Origin: Pontibacter anaerobius
GTDB lineage: Bacteria; Bacteroidota; Bacteroidia; Cytophagales; Hymenobacteraceae
NCBI RefSeq assembly: GCF_026241195.1
Contig: NZ_JAPFQO010000013.1
Span: 62,001 to 126,000 of the forward strand
Length of the DNA: 64,000 bases
Direction of reading: 5' to 3'
The notes beneath the pieces were generated by a model. That model worked only from the letters and a program-made list of their open reading frames with translations, did not search any database and was not told the origin of the DNA. The first letter of the stretch is position 1, and each line of letters opens with the position of its first letter. This document shows positions 9,417 to 18,190 of the stretch, piece after piece. The position numbers and the translations under genes are program-made.

Positions 9417-10535
9417 TCAATCCGCTTCTGCGGTTAATAGGTTTAAACCTTGCCGGAGGCGTTGCATGGCATCCTGAAGGCGAGGGGTTTCGATGGCGAA
9501 GGACATTCGCACGTGGCCCGGACCTCCAAAATTATCGCCGGGAGCGAGCTCAAGGTTGTAGCAGCTACGGAGGTAGCGGCAGAGGTCCGGAGTTGTTTTA
9601 ATAATCTCACCGGTGATGCTGGTGCGGTTCAGGTAATAACTCAGGTCCGGGAAAAAGTAGTAGGCGCCGTCTGGCAGATAGTATGTAACGTGTGGGATGG
9701 CGTCCAATCCTTTCTGCATGATCTCCCGGTTGTTGGACAGAACCTCTTGCATGGGAGGCAGTTCCTGCTCCCGGGCCAAGATAGAAGCTTCGGCCGCATC
9801 CTGCACGAACACGCTAACCCCAGACATAGTGGCGTTCTGGAAATCGGTACACTTCTTTACCAATTCCTCCGGCCCAAGTATGAACCCAAGCCGCCAGCCA
9901 GACATGGCAAAAGATTTAGAGAAACCGTTTACGACGATTGTTCTTCCTGCTTTCGCCCCTTGGCAGGAAAGGATAGAAGTAAAAGGCCTGCTGTAAGTAA
10001 CAAGGTCATATATTTCATCGGAAATCAGGTATAGGTTCGGGAATTCGTTTACTACCTCCAGCAACGCTTCGAGCTCCTGCTTTGTATAAATACGACCCGT
10101 GGGGTTACCCGGGTTTGTCAGCAGCAGGATACGGGTGCGGTCGGAGAGGGCACCGCGCAGCATGTCGTGTGTCAGCTTATACCCTTCCGGTAAATGCGTT
10201 GGTAGGGGCACCACTTTGCCGGGGCTATACTTTAGCAGCTCATGAAAACCGAACCAGGCAGGCGTGGGTATCACCACTTCATCGCCTGCTTTTAAGAGAA
10301 CAGAGCATAAGTTGTGCAGCGCCTGCTTGGCTCCGGGGGTTACCAGTATTTGCCCTGGCTGCACCTTTATTCCGTCAGTTTTATACTTTAGGCTGATGGC
10401 GCGGCGTAGTGACAGGGTTCCTTCAGTAGGCCCGTAAAATGTTTTACCGGCTTCAAGCGCAGCAATGGCAGCTGCCGTAGCCGTTTGCGGACTCCTGAAG
10501 TAACTGCCCCCGGCAGCAAGCGAAATGAGCTCCAT
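9417..10535 (-). CDS. PLP-dependent class I/II aminotransferase
   Basis: A 372-residue fold-type I enzyme of the aspartate aminotransferase I-gamma kind. It shows NPGNPTGRIY, SDEIYD and the PLP lysine context NGFSKSFAMSGWRLGF, with the C-terminal substrate-arginine region GHVRMSFA. Aspartate or another amino acid is the likely amino donor. It follows egtD by only 47 bp on the same strand and may be co-transcribed. That makes a role in the ergothioneine pathway (a PLP C-S lyase step) possible but unproven, because known EgtE proteins are of a different PLP subgroup. Confidence 0.9.
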   Translation of the reverse strand: MELISLAAGGSYFRSPQTATAAAIAALEAGKTFYGPTEGTLSLRRAISLKYKTDGIKVQPGQILVTPGAKQALHNLCSVLLKAGDEVVIPTPAWFGFHELLKYSPGKVVPLPTHLPEGYKLTHDMLRGALSDRTRILLLTNPGNPTGRIYTKQELEALLEVVNEFPNLYLISDEIYDLVTYSRPFTSILSCQGAKAGRTIVVNGFSKSFAMSGWRLGFILGPEELVKKCTDFQNATMSGVSVFVQDAAEASILAREQELPPMQEVLSNNREIMQKGLDAIPHVTYYLPDGAYYFFPDLSYYLNRTSITGEIIKTTPDLCRYLRSCYNLELAPGDNFGGPGHVRMSFAIETPRLQDAMQRLRQGLNLLTAEAD

Positions 10536-10582
10536 GTATAAGCTAGCGTGTTAGGAGGTTAGAGGGTGCGAATCTATACTTT

Positions 10583-11590
10583 TTAGCTAACCTTAAAAAG
10601 CACATCGGCAAAGCGTTTCTGGCTATCGTAGAAAACCGTCTCGATCTCAAAACCACATTCCTTGCCTAATTCATCAATCTGAGGAATGTTATACTTGTAG
10701 GAATTTTCCGTTTGCAGCGCCTCCCAGGCGTCAAAATGTACTGTAAGGCCGGCTTTGCGGATATGTACTTCCTGCTCTGATTTGCTTACAAGAAAGCTGC
10801 GCATCACACCCTCCAGCGGGTTGTAAATGGCGTGGTGGCAAAACTGGTTTACGTCAAAGTCGGCATCCAGCTCACGATTAATGCGGTGCAGCAGGTTCAG
10901 GTTAAAAGCCGCTGTTACACCTGCGGCATCATCATAGGCCTTCAGGATGACATCCGGGTTTTTGCGCAAGTCCACACCCATAAGCAGTTGGTCACCGGGC
11001 TGCAGGTAACTACGGATGCTCCTCAGGAAGCCTATACTTTCAGCTGTTTCAAAATTTCCGATGTTAGAACCAAGAAACAGCACCACCTTGCGCTCTGCCT
11101 TGTTCTCTTGCAGCCACTTCAGGGCCTGAAAGTATTCGCCTACCACGGCTTCTACTTTAACCTGCGGAAGTTCCTTTTGCAGGCTTTCTGAAAGTTCTTG
11201 CATGGCATCACCGGAAATATCGACCGGCACATAATCAAAGGCGCTCTGCTGTTCAGAAAGCTCTGATAGCAGGATCTTTGTCTTGAAGGCGTCTCCAGCG
11301 CCAAGGTCTATGAGATGGAAAAGGCCGCCCTGGGAAAACTGCCTGACCATTGCCTCTTTGTTTTCCTGAAGTACTTCCTGTTCGCAACGCGTCAGGTAAT
11401 ACTCTGGCAGGGTCATGATCTGCTGGAAAAGCTTACTGCCGGCGCCGTCATAAAAATAGCGGGAGGGGAGTGTTTTCTGTCTCTGGCTCAAGCCTTCCGC
11501 CACATCGTGGGCAAAGGCAGTCGTATCATTGGAGCCATCCTGCCGGCGGCTGAGTTCTATCATCGGGGTAAGTGTTGAGGGTGTTTCCAT
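10583..11590 (-). CDS. egtD: L-histidine N-alpha-methyltransferase (ergothioneine biosynthesis)
   Basis: SAM-dependent trimethylation of histidine to hercynine, the first step of ergothioneine synthesis. Family marks are SRYFYDGAGSKLF, LPEYYLTRCE and the SAM-binding LIDLGAGDAFKT. The reading frame is open further upstream, into egtB. The ATG at 11590 lies 4 bp after the egtB stop and gives 335 residues, about 15 longer than mycobacterial EgtD, so I take it as the start. It forms an operon with egtB. Confidence 0.93.
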   Translation of the reverse strand: METPSTLTPMIELSRRQDGSNDTTAFAHDVAEGLSQRQKTLPSRYFYDGAGSKLFQQIMTLPEYYLTRCEQEVLQENKEAMVRQFSQGGLFHLIDLGAGDAFKTKILLSELSEQQSAFDYVPVDISGDAMQELSESLQKELPQVKVEAVVGEYFQALKWLQENKAERKVVLFLGSNIGNFETAESIGFLRSIRSYLQPGDQLLMGVDLRKNPDVILKAYDDAAGVTAAFNLNLLHRINRELDADFDVNQFCHHAIYNPLEGVMRSFLVSKSEQEVHIRKAGLTVHFDAWEALQTENSYKYNIPQIDELGKECGFEIETVFYDSQKRFADVLFKVS

Positions 11591-11594
11591 TGGT

Positions 11595-12869
11595 TTATTT
11601 TTTAGAGGCCAGCCTGATGCCATTGTACTGCCAGCGCTTATCAGGGTGAAAGAAGTTTCGGTATGAGGTTCGGATGTGGCTTTCCGGAGTGGCACAGGAG
11701 CCGCCGCGAAGCACCATTTGGTTGATCATAAATTTGCCATTGTACTCCCCAACAGGACCGGGAGCCTTTGTAAAGCCGGGGTACGGATGGTAGGCGCTGT
11801 AGGTCCATTCCCACAGGTCGCCGTACATTTGCTGAAGGCCTTCTTCGGCGGGTTCTGCTGCAGCTGGCTCCAGCAGCTCGCTCTCTACAAAATTGCCTCC
11901 CTGCGGCGGGTATACCTGTGAGGCTGCTTCCCACTCAAACTCTGTGAGCAGGCGCTTCCCCGACCAGTTGGCAAAGGCATCGGCCTCGTAAAAGCTTAAG
12001 TGGCAGACAGGGGCATTTAGATCTACTTTCTGTAACCCGCTCATGGTAAAACGGTGCCATTCGTCGTGTTGCCGCACCCAGTAGAGCGGTGCCTCCAACT
12101 TATTCTGGTTTACCAGGGCAAAGCCCTCATCCAGCCAATGCCTGAAATCCCCGTAGCCACCGTCCTGCATAAACTCCAAGTACTCGCCATTGGTCACCAG
12201 CCTGTTCATGACCTCAAAATCCTCTATCAGCACCTCATGTACGCCAAGCTCATTGTCAAAACAGAACCCATCGCCCTGGTAACCGATTTTATACTTGCCG
12301 CCCGGCACCTCCAGGAACCTGGCGGCTGTGGCTATACTTTGCTTTTGCGTGTCTGGCAGTGGCTTGTAAACCGGCAGCATGGGGTTAGTGCCCAGTATAT
12401 ACTTTATGTCTGTAATCAGCAGCTCCTGGTGCTGTTGCTCGTGCTGCAGCCCCAGTTCCAGCAAAGGCCGAAGCTGCTCCACCTTCTCCTCCGGTAGCAC
12501 CTGCAGCAGCCTGTTGATGTGCTCATTTACATACGCTCGGTACTCTACTATACTGCGCAACGGAGGACGGGTGATGGTGCTACGCTGATCGCGCAGCACA
12601 CGGCTGCCCAGGCTGTTATAGTAGGAGTTAAAAAGATACGCGTACTGCGGGTGAAAAACTTTATACCCGGGCAGGTTCGGTGCAAGTATAAGCGTTTCGA
12701 AAAACCAACTGGTATGGGCCATGTGCCATTTGGGAGGGCTCACATCAACAATGGGCTGCACCACGGTATCCTCCGGCTCCAAAGGGCTGCAAATGGTTTC
12801 GGTTCGCTGGCGAATCAAGTTGAAACGCTCCTGAAGCGCTTTTGTGGCGGAGGCGGTAAGTGTGTTCAT
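11595..12869 (-). CDS. egtB: Hercynine sulfoxide synthase EgtB
   Basis: Non-haem iron enzyme that joins hercynine with a cysteine-containing thiol (gamma-glutamylcysteine or cysteine, depending on type) and oxygen to a sulfoxide. The 424-residue protein has an N-terminal DinB-like four-helix region with the iron ligands (WHMAHTSWFFE, then HEQQHQE giving HxxxHxE) and a C-terminal formylglycine-generating-enzyme-like domain ending with RGGS, SYRNFF and NGIRLA. No egtC (glutaminase) or egtA gene is adjacent. This suggests either a cysteine-using EgtB or unlinked genes. Confidence 0.94.
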   Translation of the reverse strand: MNTLTASATKALQERFNLIRQRTETICSPLEPEDTVVQPIVDVSPPKWHMAHTSWFFETLILAPNLPGYKVFHPQYAYLFNSYYNSLGSRVLRDQRSTITRPPLRSIVEYRAYVNEHINRLLQVLPEEKVEQLRPLLELGLQHEQQHQELLITDIKYILGTNPMLPVYKPLPDTQKQSIATAARFLEVPGGKYKIGYQGDGFCFDNELGVHEVLIEDFEVMNRLVTNGEYLEFMQDGGYGDFRHWLDEGFALVNQNKLEAPLYWVRQHDEWHRFTMSGLQKVDLNAPVCHLSFYEADAFANWSGKRLLTEFEWEAASQVYPPQGGNFVESELLEPAAAEPAEEGLQQMYGDLWEWTYSAYHPYPGFTKAPGPVGEYNGKFMINQMVLRGGSCATPESHIRTSYRNFFHPDKRWQYNGIRLASKK

Positions 12870-13079
12870 AGTTTTTGGGTTTAAAGCCTGAGGGAAGTAC
12901 GTAAACTGACGAAAGAAACTGTCGCTATACTTGATTGTTTAGTTTTAACAAGATGAAAGCGATAATGTTAGGTTACAGTAGTATGGCAGACTGCCTTGTA
13001 AAAAATGTACTTTGTTCTTCATCTACGTCAAATCTGGTTATATTGGTTTATCTTGACACTTCAAAACAGTACAATATTT

Positions 13080-14144
13080 ATGAGCCTGCACCTTAGCTAT
13101 ACCTCCCATACTTTACGGTTTAAATTTGATGCCCGTACATCGCGCGGAGCCATTTCGGAGCATAAAGTATACTTTCTGAAAGTATGGAATGTGGAGAACC
13201 CTGGAGTCTTTGGGCTAGGAGAGTGTGCCCCGCTGGCCGGCCTAAGTATAGATTATCGTCCGGATTTGGAAGAGAAGCTGCAGCAGGTGGTAAACGCTGT
13301 AAATAGCGGTAAAGTGGAACTAAGGGTAGGGCAGGGCCTGCCTGAGGAGCTGCAGCTACAGCTGCAGGAGTGGCCCGCAATGCGTTTCGCTCTGGAGGTT
13401 GCGCTTTTGGACCTGCAGCATGGCGGCAAAGGCCTGTTGTACGATAACGCCTTCAGTCGTGGTGAGGCAGGTATACCAATCAATGGTTTGGTGTGGATGG
13501 GCGACAGAGCCTTTATGCAGGAGCAAATTGACCAGAAAATGAAAGCCGGTTATACTTGCCTGAAACTGAAAATTGGCAGCCTTGATTTTACAACTGAGCT
13601 GGATATCCTGCAAAGTATTCGGGAGGTAGCAGGAGCGGACCGGTTAACGGTTCGGGTAGATGCCAACGGTGCTTTCTCGCCGCAGGAGGCTTATAAAAAA
13701 CTGGAGCGGCTGGCCAAGTATGAACTGCATTCTATAGAGCAACCAATCAGGCAGGGACAGCTGCAGGAAATGATCCAGCTTTGCGCCTACACGCCGGTGC
13801 CCATTGCCCTGGATGAAGAACTGATAAGCGTACAGGAGGCGCAGGCAAAGGAGGCGCTGCTGGAAAGTATAAAGCCGCAATACATTATCCTGAAGCCGAC
13901 CTTGGTGGGTGGTTTAGCCGCCAGCGCTGAATGGATACAAATGGCCGGGCAACGCGGCATTGGCTGGTGGATGACTTCTGCGCTGGAATCTAATATCGGA
14001 CTTAACGCGATTAGCCAGTTCACCGCGCAGTATGACGTTACCCTGCCGCAAGGCCTTGGAACGGGGCAGCTCTACCACAACAATATTCCTTCGCCTCTTC
14101 GGATCAGGCAGGGGGAGCTGTGGCGGAATGGGAATGTTGAATAA
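13080..14144 (+). CDS. menC: o-Succinylbenzoate synthase (menaquinone biosynthesis)
   Basis: Enolase-superfamily enzyme that dehydrates SHCHC to o-succinylbenzoate in menaquinone synthesis. Barrel motifs are KLKIG (catalytic KxK), RVDANGAF, SIEQPI and ALDEEL, and the C-terminus has SALESNIGLNA and LPQGLGTGQLY, typical of Bacteroidota MenC. I place the start at 13080 (MSLHLSYT), about 355 residues. An in-frame upstream ATG at 13005 would add 25 hydrophobic residues with no family counterpart. No other men gene is nearby. It is divergent from egtB with a 210-bp shared spacer. Confidence 0.92.
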   Translation: MSLHLSYTSHTLRFKFDARTSRGAISEHKVYFLKVWNVENPGVFGLGECAPLAGLSIDYRPDLEEKLQQVVNAVNSGKVELRVGQGLPEELQLQLQEWPAMRFALEVALLDLQHGGKGLLYDNAFSRGEAGIPINGLVWMGDRAFMQEQIDQKMKAGYTCLKLKIGSLDFTTELDILQSIREVAGADRLTVRVDANGAFSPQEAYKKLERLAKYELHSIEQPIRQGQLQEMIQLCAYTPVPIALDEELISVQEAQAKEALLESIKPQYIILKPTLVGGLAASAEWIQMAGQRGIGWWMTSALESNIGLNAISQFTAQYDVTLPQGLGTGQLYHNNIPSPLRIRQGELWRNGNVE

Positions 14145-14184
14145 GAGAGTGACGAATGTATATAATTCAGGAAGTGGTTTTATG

Positions 14185-14194
14185 CACTCATTCA
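14185..14194 (+). repeat. Intergenic ten-mer CACTCATTCA, copy 2
   Basis: Exact copy in the 53-bp spacer between the convergent menC and ClC genes. The same word lies at 1766-1775 (minus strand) and 38664-38673. Confidence 0.6.
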
Positions 14195-14197
14195 ACA

Positions 14198-15982
14198 TTA
14201 ACTCACGTTCGTGGTCTTGATCAGTAGTTTGCGGTACTTGGTGAAAATGCTGGATTTAGAGACAAACCCCAGGTATACATCGTCGTGGAGTACAGGCAGG
14301 TTCCAGGCACCTGACTCGTCGAACTTCTTCATCACGTCGGCCATGCTGTCATCATACTGCACGATGGCGGGTGGTTTTATCATCAGCTCCTTTACCTTCA
14401 CCGTATTATACTTTTCGGTTTTGAACATGATCTCGCGCACGTTCTCCAGCAGGATAACCCCGTCCAGCTTTCCTTTGGCACTTACAACCGGAAACAAGTT
14501 TCGGCGCGAATGGGCTATCACCTCTACAAATTCTCCCAGCGTAGCCTCCGGCGAAACCTGCTGAAACTCCGTCTCGATCAGGTGTTGGATTTTCATAATG
14601 CGCAGGATCGTGCGGTCTTTGTTGTGGGTGAGCAGCTGACCTTTCTGCGCTAATTTTTTGGTGTCGAGGGAGTATGGCTCAAAGTATTTTACCAGCGCAA
14701 AAGAACTGGCCGCCACAATCATCAACGGGATCATCAAAGTATAGCCTCCTGTAATTTCCGCGATCAGGAAGACAGCCGTGAGCGGCGCATGCATCACCCC
14801 GCTAAGTATACCCGCCATGCCCACCATGGCAAAGCTGCTGGTAGGCAGGTTGCTGATGTTTAGCAGGTTAACGATCCGCGAGAAAAAGAAGCCGGTGCTG
14901 GCCCCCACAAACATAGAAGGGGCAAAATTACCGCCGTTACCGCCAGAGGCAATCGTAATGGTAGTGGCAAACACTTTTACGAGTGCCAGGGCACCCACAA
15001 AGCAAAGTACAAGCCACTCATTCGTTCCGAAAAAAGCCAGCCAGCTATCCTGCAGCAGCTTTTGCGCCTGCCCGTTCTCCAGTAGCCTTATGCTATCGTA
15101 ACCTTCCCCGAAAAGCGGCGGGAACAGCATGATCAGAAGGCCTAGTAGTGCTCCACCAATCAGGGCTCGATTTAAAACCGTTGTCTGGTATCCTTCGAAA
15201 AGCTCCTCCACGCGCAGCGCCATGCGGGTGTAGTACACCGAAATCATACCGCAAAGTATACCCAGCAGCACGTAAAACGGCACGTGCTCTGCAGCAAAGA
15301 ACTCCCGCTGGCTAATGTTGAACAGGATATCCTCCTCCAGTATAACCTTGGAGCTGAGCGCACCCACCACCGCTGAAATAATAAGAGGGATAAAGGCAGA
15401 TATACTTATATCCGTAAGGAGCACTTCGATGGCGAACAGCACCCCGGCAATAGGGGCATTAAAAACGGCGGCAATACCTGCAGCGGCACCAGAAGCAAGC
15501 AGAAGCGTGCGGTCACGGTAGTTGAGGTGGTACTCGCGGCCATAGTTGGAGCCGATGGCTGAGCCTGTCACCACAATCGGTGACTCCAGGCCGGCAGAGC
15601 CTCCAAAACCCGCCGTAATGGCGCTGGTAAGCACATGCGAGTACATCTTATGCCGCTCCACCAAACTGGATTTCTGGGATATGTTAAACAGAATATTGGC
15701 GGTGCCGCGGCCGATGCGGCCCTTAAAAAACAAGGAAACGATAGCCACCGTAAGCAGGATGCCTATCAGCGGGAACACTACCAGCCAGTAGGGTTGGTCC
15801 AGGAGGCGGTTGCCGTAGGCCAGCAGCATCTGTATGTAGTGCACCAACGACTTCAGGATCACAGCAGCCACTCCGGCTGTAAGCCCCACCAGCACACTCG
15901 ACACAAGCATGAATTCCCTGTCAGAGGTGTGGCGGCGCAGCCAAAGTAACGGAATCTTTATTTTTTTGTAAGATGTGGGCAT
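14198..15982 (-). CDS. ClC family chloride transporter with CBS domain pair
   Basis: A 594-residue ClC protein with about ten hydrophobic helices followed by two CBS domains (about 465-585). The anion-path signatures GxExP (GLESP, gating glutamate present) and GNFAP near 350 are visible. The gating glutamate is compatible with either a channel or a Cl-/H+ exchanger. The CBS pair suggests control by adenine nucleotides. The leader contains a 200-bp divergent spacer with the metallophosphoesterase gene. Confidence 0.93.
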   Translation of the reverse strand: MPTSYKKIKIPLLWLRRHTSDREFMLVSSVLVGLTAGVAAVILKSLVHYIQMLLAYGNRLLDQPYWLVVFPLIGILLTVAIVSLFFKGRIGRGTANILFNISQKSSLVERHKMYSHVLTSAITAGFGGSAGLESPIVVTGSAIGSNYGREYHLNYRDRTLLLASGAAAGIAAVFNAPIAGVLFAIEVLLTDISISAFIPLIISAVVGALSSKVILEEDILFNISQREFFAAEHVPFYVLLGILCGMISVYYTRMALRVEELFEGYQTTVLNRALIGGALLGLLIMLFPPLFGEGYDSIRLLENGQAQKLLQDSWLAFFGTNEWLVLCFVGALALVKVFATTITIASGGNGGNFAPSMFVGASTGFFFSRIVNLLNISNLPTSSFAMVGMAGILSGVMHAPLTAVFLIAEITGGYTLMIPLMIVAASSFALVKYFEPYSLDTKKLAQKGQLLTHNKDRTILRIMKIQHLIETEFQQVSPEATLGEFVEVIAHSRRNLFPVVSAKGKLDGVILLENVREIMFKTEKYNTVKVKELMIKPPAIVQYDDSMADVMKKFDESGAWNLPVLHDDVYLGFVSKSSIFTKYRKLLIKTTNVS

Positions 15983-16182
15983 TAAGCTGGTAAGCCTGTA
16001 CTTGTTTTGTGTATATTCCTACAAAATTAGCAAGACTAGCGGCCATGGCCAATAAAATTTTGCACTCTTTTAACCACGGCATCCCTTAAAAATGTTTGGT
16101 TGTAGCCTAACCTCAACCCAAGTTTCACTGTTTATATAGAGGCAGCGCATGCGCAGCACAGTTTTTGTAAGTATTCGTGTGT

Positions 16183-17013
16183 ATGGAGAATAAAGTGGAG
16201 CATACTATTTTTAACCTTGAACTTCCGGAGGAGCATGGTCCTTTTCATGTGATCGGGGATGTGCATGGTTGTTTTAATGAGCTGCAGGAACTGCTGCAAC
16301 GTTTAGGCTACCAGGTGCATTTTAACAAGGAGGAGGCCAGGTATGAAGTAGAGCCGCCGGAAGGAGCCAAAGCTGTTTTTGTAGGTGACCTGGTAGACCG
16401 CGGCCCGAACTCGCCGGAGGTGTTGCGGCTGGTAATGGACATGACGGAGCAGGGGATTGCCTACTGCGTGAGCGGAAACCACGACGACAAGCTGCTGCGG
16501 ATGCTGCTGGGCCGCAACGTGCAGGTGCGGCATGGGCTGGAGATGACGAAGGCACAACTGGAGTCTTATGATGCCGTGTTCCGGGAGCGTGTGAAGCATT
16601 TCCTGAGTAAGCTGCCGCACCACGTAATTTTAGACAAAGGAAGGCTGGTGGTGGCGCATGCCGGTTTGGAGGAACGGTTGCATGGGCGAAACACGAAGGT
16701 CGTCAGGGAGCTTTGCCTCTATGGCCCCACAACCGGTGAAACAGACGACAAAGGACTTCCTATCCGGCTGGACTGGGCCGCTGATTATTGCGGAAAGGCT
16801 ATTGTCGTGTACGGCCATACTCCTGTGCACGAGCCGCGCTGGCGAAACAATACCATCAACATAGACACGGGCTGCGTTTTCGGCGGCTACCTGACAGCGC
16901 TTACCTACCCCGACCATATCCTCACCACCGTTGAGTCCCATCACACCTATGCTGATTCGGTGAGGCCGTTTATTCGATATCAGCAGCACCATCCACATCC
17001 TTCTGCCTCGTAG
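16183..17013 (+). CDS. Metallophosphoesterase (PrpE/serine-threonine phosphatase-like)
   Basis: Calcineurin-type phosphoesterase of about 276 residues. All metal-binding blocks are present: GDVHG, GDLVDRGP, SGNHDDK, a later HAGL, and GHTP near the C-terminus. The group includes PrpE/ApaH-like diadenosine tetraphosphatases and protein phosphatases, and sequence alone does not separate these. A GTG at 16177 would add two residues. I prefer the ATG at 16183. The 3' end overlaps the convergent mrpG by 44 bp. Confidence 0.88.
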   Translation: MENKVEHTIFNLELPEEHGPFHVIGDVHGCFNELQELLQRLGYQVHFNKEEARYEVEPPEGAKAVFVGDLVDRGPNSPEVLRLVMDMTEQGIAYCVSGNHDDKLLRMLLGRNVQVRHGLEMTKAQLESYDAVFRERVKHFLSKLPHHVILDKGRLVVAHAGLEERLHGRNTKVVRELCLYGPTTGETDDKGLPIRLDWAADYCGKAIVVYGHTPVHEPRWRNNTINIDTGCVFGGYLTALTYPDHILTTVESHHTYADSVRPFIRYQQHHPHPSAS

Positions 17014-17416
17014 TTTCCTCCACAGTATACTTGTCATGGTTTACTGATTGCTCCAGGTGCTCCTTGGCCATATACTCTTGAAATTCTTTTAGATTGGTTT
17101 TTTCCCAGAAGGGAATTTTGTTCTGCACGGCGGCGCGCCCAATAACATGTGCAGCCACAGGTGCCGTAATGGAGGTAAATACCATTATCGCGATCACCTT
17201 CAGTAGCACCCCGGGTTGGTTGAAGTAAATGCCCATACCCAGCAGAATCATGCCTAACCCCAATGTAGCCCCCTTTGTGATGGCCGACATACGGATGTAA
17301 AAATCCGGGAAGCGAAGCAGTCCGATGGAAGCAATCAGCATGATACATACCCCGAAGAGTATGAATATGCAGCTTATAATATCTTTTATTAACACCCAGT
17401 CTATCTCTCTTTCCAT
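16970..17416 (-). CDS. mrpG: Mrp-type Na+/H+ antiporter subunit G
   Basis: A 148-residue subunit with three hydrophobic helices and the family core IGLLRFPDFYIRMSA (about 29-43). MrpG is a small subunit of the multisubunit monovalent cation/proton antiporter. The C-terminal about 40 residues are polar and longer than in typical MrpG. It is the last gene of mrpABCDEFG and overlaps the 3' end of the phosphoesterase gene on the other strand. Confidence 0.92.
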   Translation of the reverse strand: MEREIDWVLIKDIISCIFILFGVCIMLIASIGLLRFPDFYIRMSAITKGATLGLGMILLGMGIYFNQPGVLLKVIAIMVFTSITAPVAAHVIGRAAVQNKIPFWEKTNLKEFQEYMAKEHLEQSVNHDKYTVEETTRQKDVDGAADIE

Positions 17417-17419
17417 GGT

Positions 17420-17689
17420 TCACTTGGTTACCCTTATAATGTAATATGCAAACGAGATGGAGCCCAGAAACCCGAAAAGCGACAGGATCATGGCAACATC
17501 TATAAAGTCCTCGTTGTGTGTCAGTTCCGTGTAGATCACGATAATGCCAATCACGTTGGCTACAAACAGGTCGAAGGCCGTGACACGGTCTGGCAGAGTG
17601 GGGCCAATGGCAAAGCGTATGGCAGTGAGCAGCAAACAGATGCTCAGCATTATCATGGCTATTATCAGCGTTATCTGGAAAATACTCAT
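17420..17689 (-). CDS. mrpF: Mrp-type Na+/H+ antiporter subunit F
   Basis: An 89-residue, three-helix membrane subunit with the MrpF core GPTLPDRVTAFDL (about 28-40). It overlaps mrpE by 4 bp and is separated from mrpG by 3 bp, so it is part of a translationally tight operon. Confidence 0.93.
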   Translation of the reverse strand: MSIFQITLIIAMIMLSICLLLTAIRFAIGPTLPDRVTAFDLFVANVIGIIVIYTELTHNEDFIDVAMILSLFGFLGSISFAYYIIRVTK

Positions 17690-18183
17690 GCGGTTAGTTC
17701 TAGTATTCTGCGTTCGAACCCATTTTTGATGTGCAGTTTCAGCTGCTCTATATCCTTGTGTTTGAGGTATAAAGTATGCACGTATAAAAACTTTCTATCG
17801 GCGCTCACATCTATACTTAACGTGCCCGGCGTCAGGCCAATCATGTTCGCCAGGATAGATATCTCCAGGTCCGTTTTTAACCGGAGCGGGAAAGCAAGCA
17901 CGGTAGGGCTCATGTGGTAATGCGGCGTTATGATGTCGTAGGCAATTTTCATGTTGGCAACGAAAAGTTCCTTCATGAAAAACATGATAAAGTGAAGCAG
18001 CTTAGGCATTTTGCGGTAGTAGGAGCGATGGTAGAAGTAAGAGCTGTTCCATAGCAGGCTGAATAGCACCAGAAATAGCAGGGCAGTGCTAAGCGCCGTG
18101 TAAGGTATGATGGCATCAGGATGCTGAAAATAAAAGTAAACCGCTACCCCGGCAATGAGACTATGTATAAGTAGTAATTTCAT
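17686..18183 (-). CDS. mrpE: Mrp-type Na+/H+ antiporter subunit E
   Basis: A 165-residue subunit with two hydrophobic N-terminal stretches followed by the conserved cytoplasmic part (ANMIGLTPGTLSIDV, then LYVHTL), diagnostic for MrpE. It overlaps mrpF by 4 bp and lies 7 bp after mrpD. MrpE is thought to help assembly of the large complex. Confidence 0.93.
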   Translation of the reverse strand: MKLLLIHSLIAGVAVYFYFQHPDAIIPYTALSTALLFLVLFSLLWNSSYFYHRSYYRKMPKLLHFIMFFMKELFVANMKIAYDIITPHYHMSPTVLAFPLRLKTDLEISILANMIGLTPGTLSIDVSADRKFLYVHTLYLKHKDIEQLKLHIKNGFERRILELTA

Positions 18184-18190
18184 GCATTTG

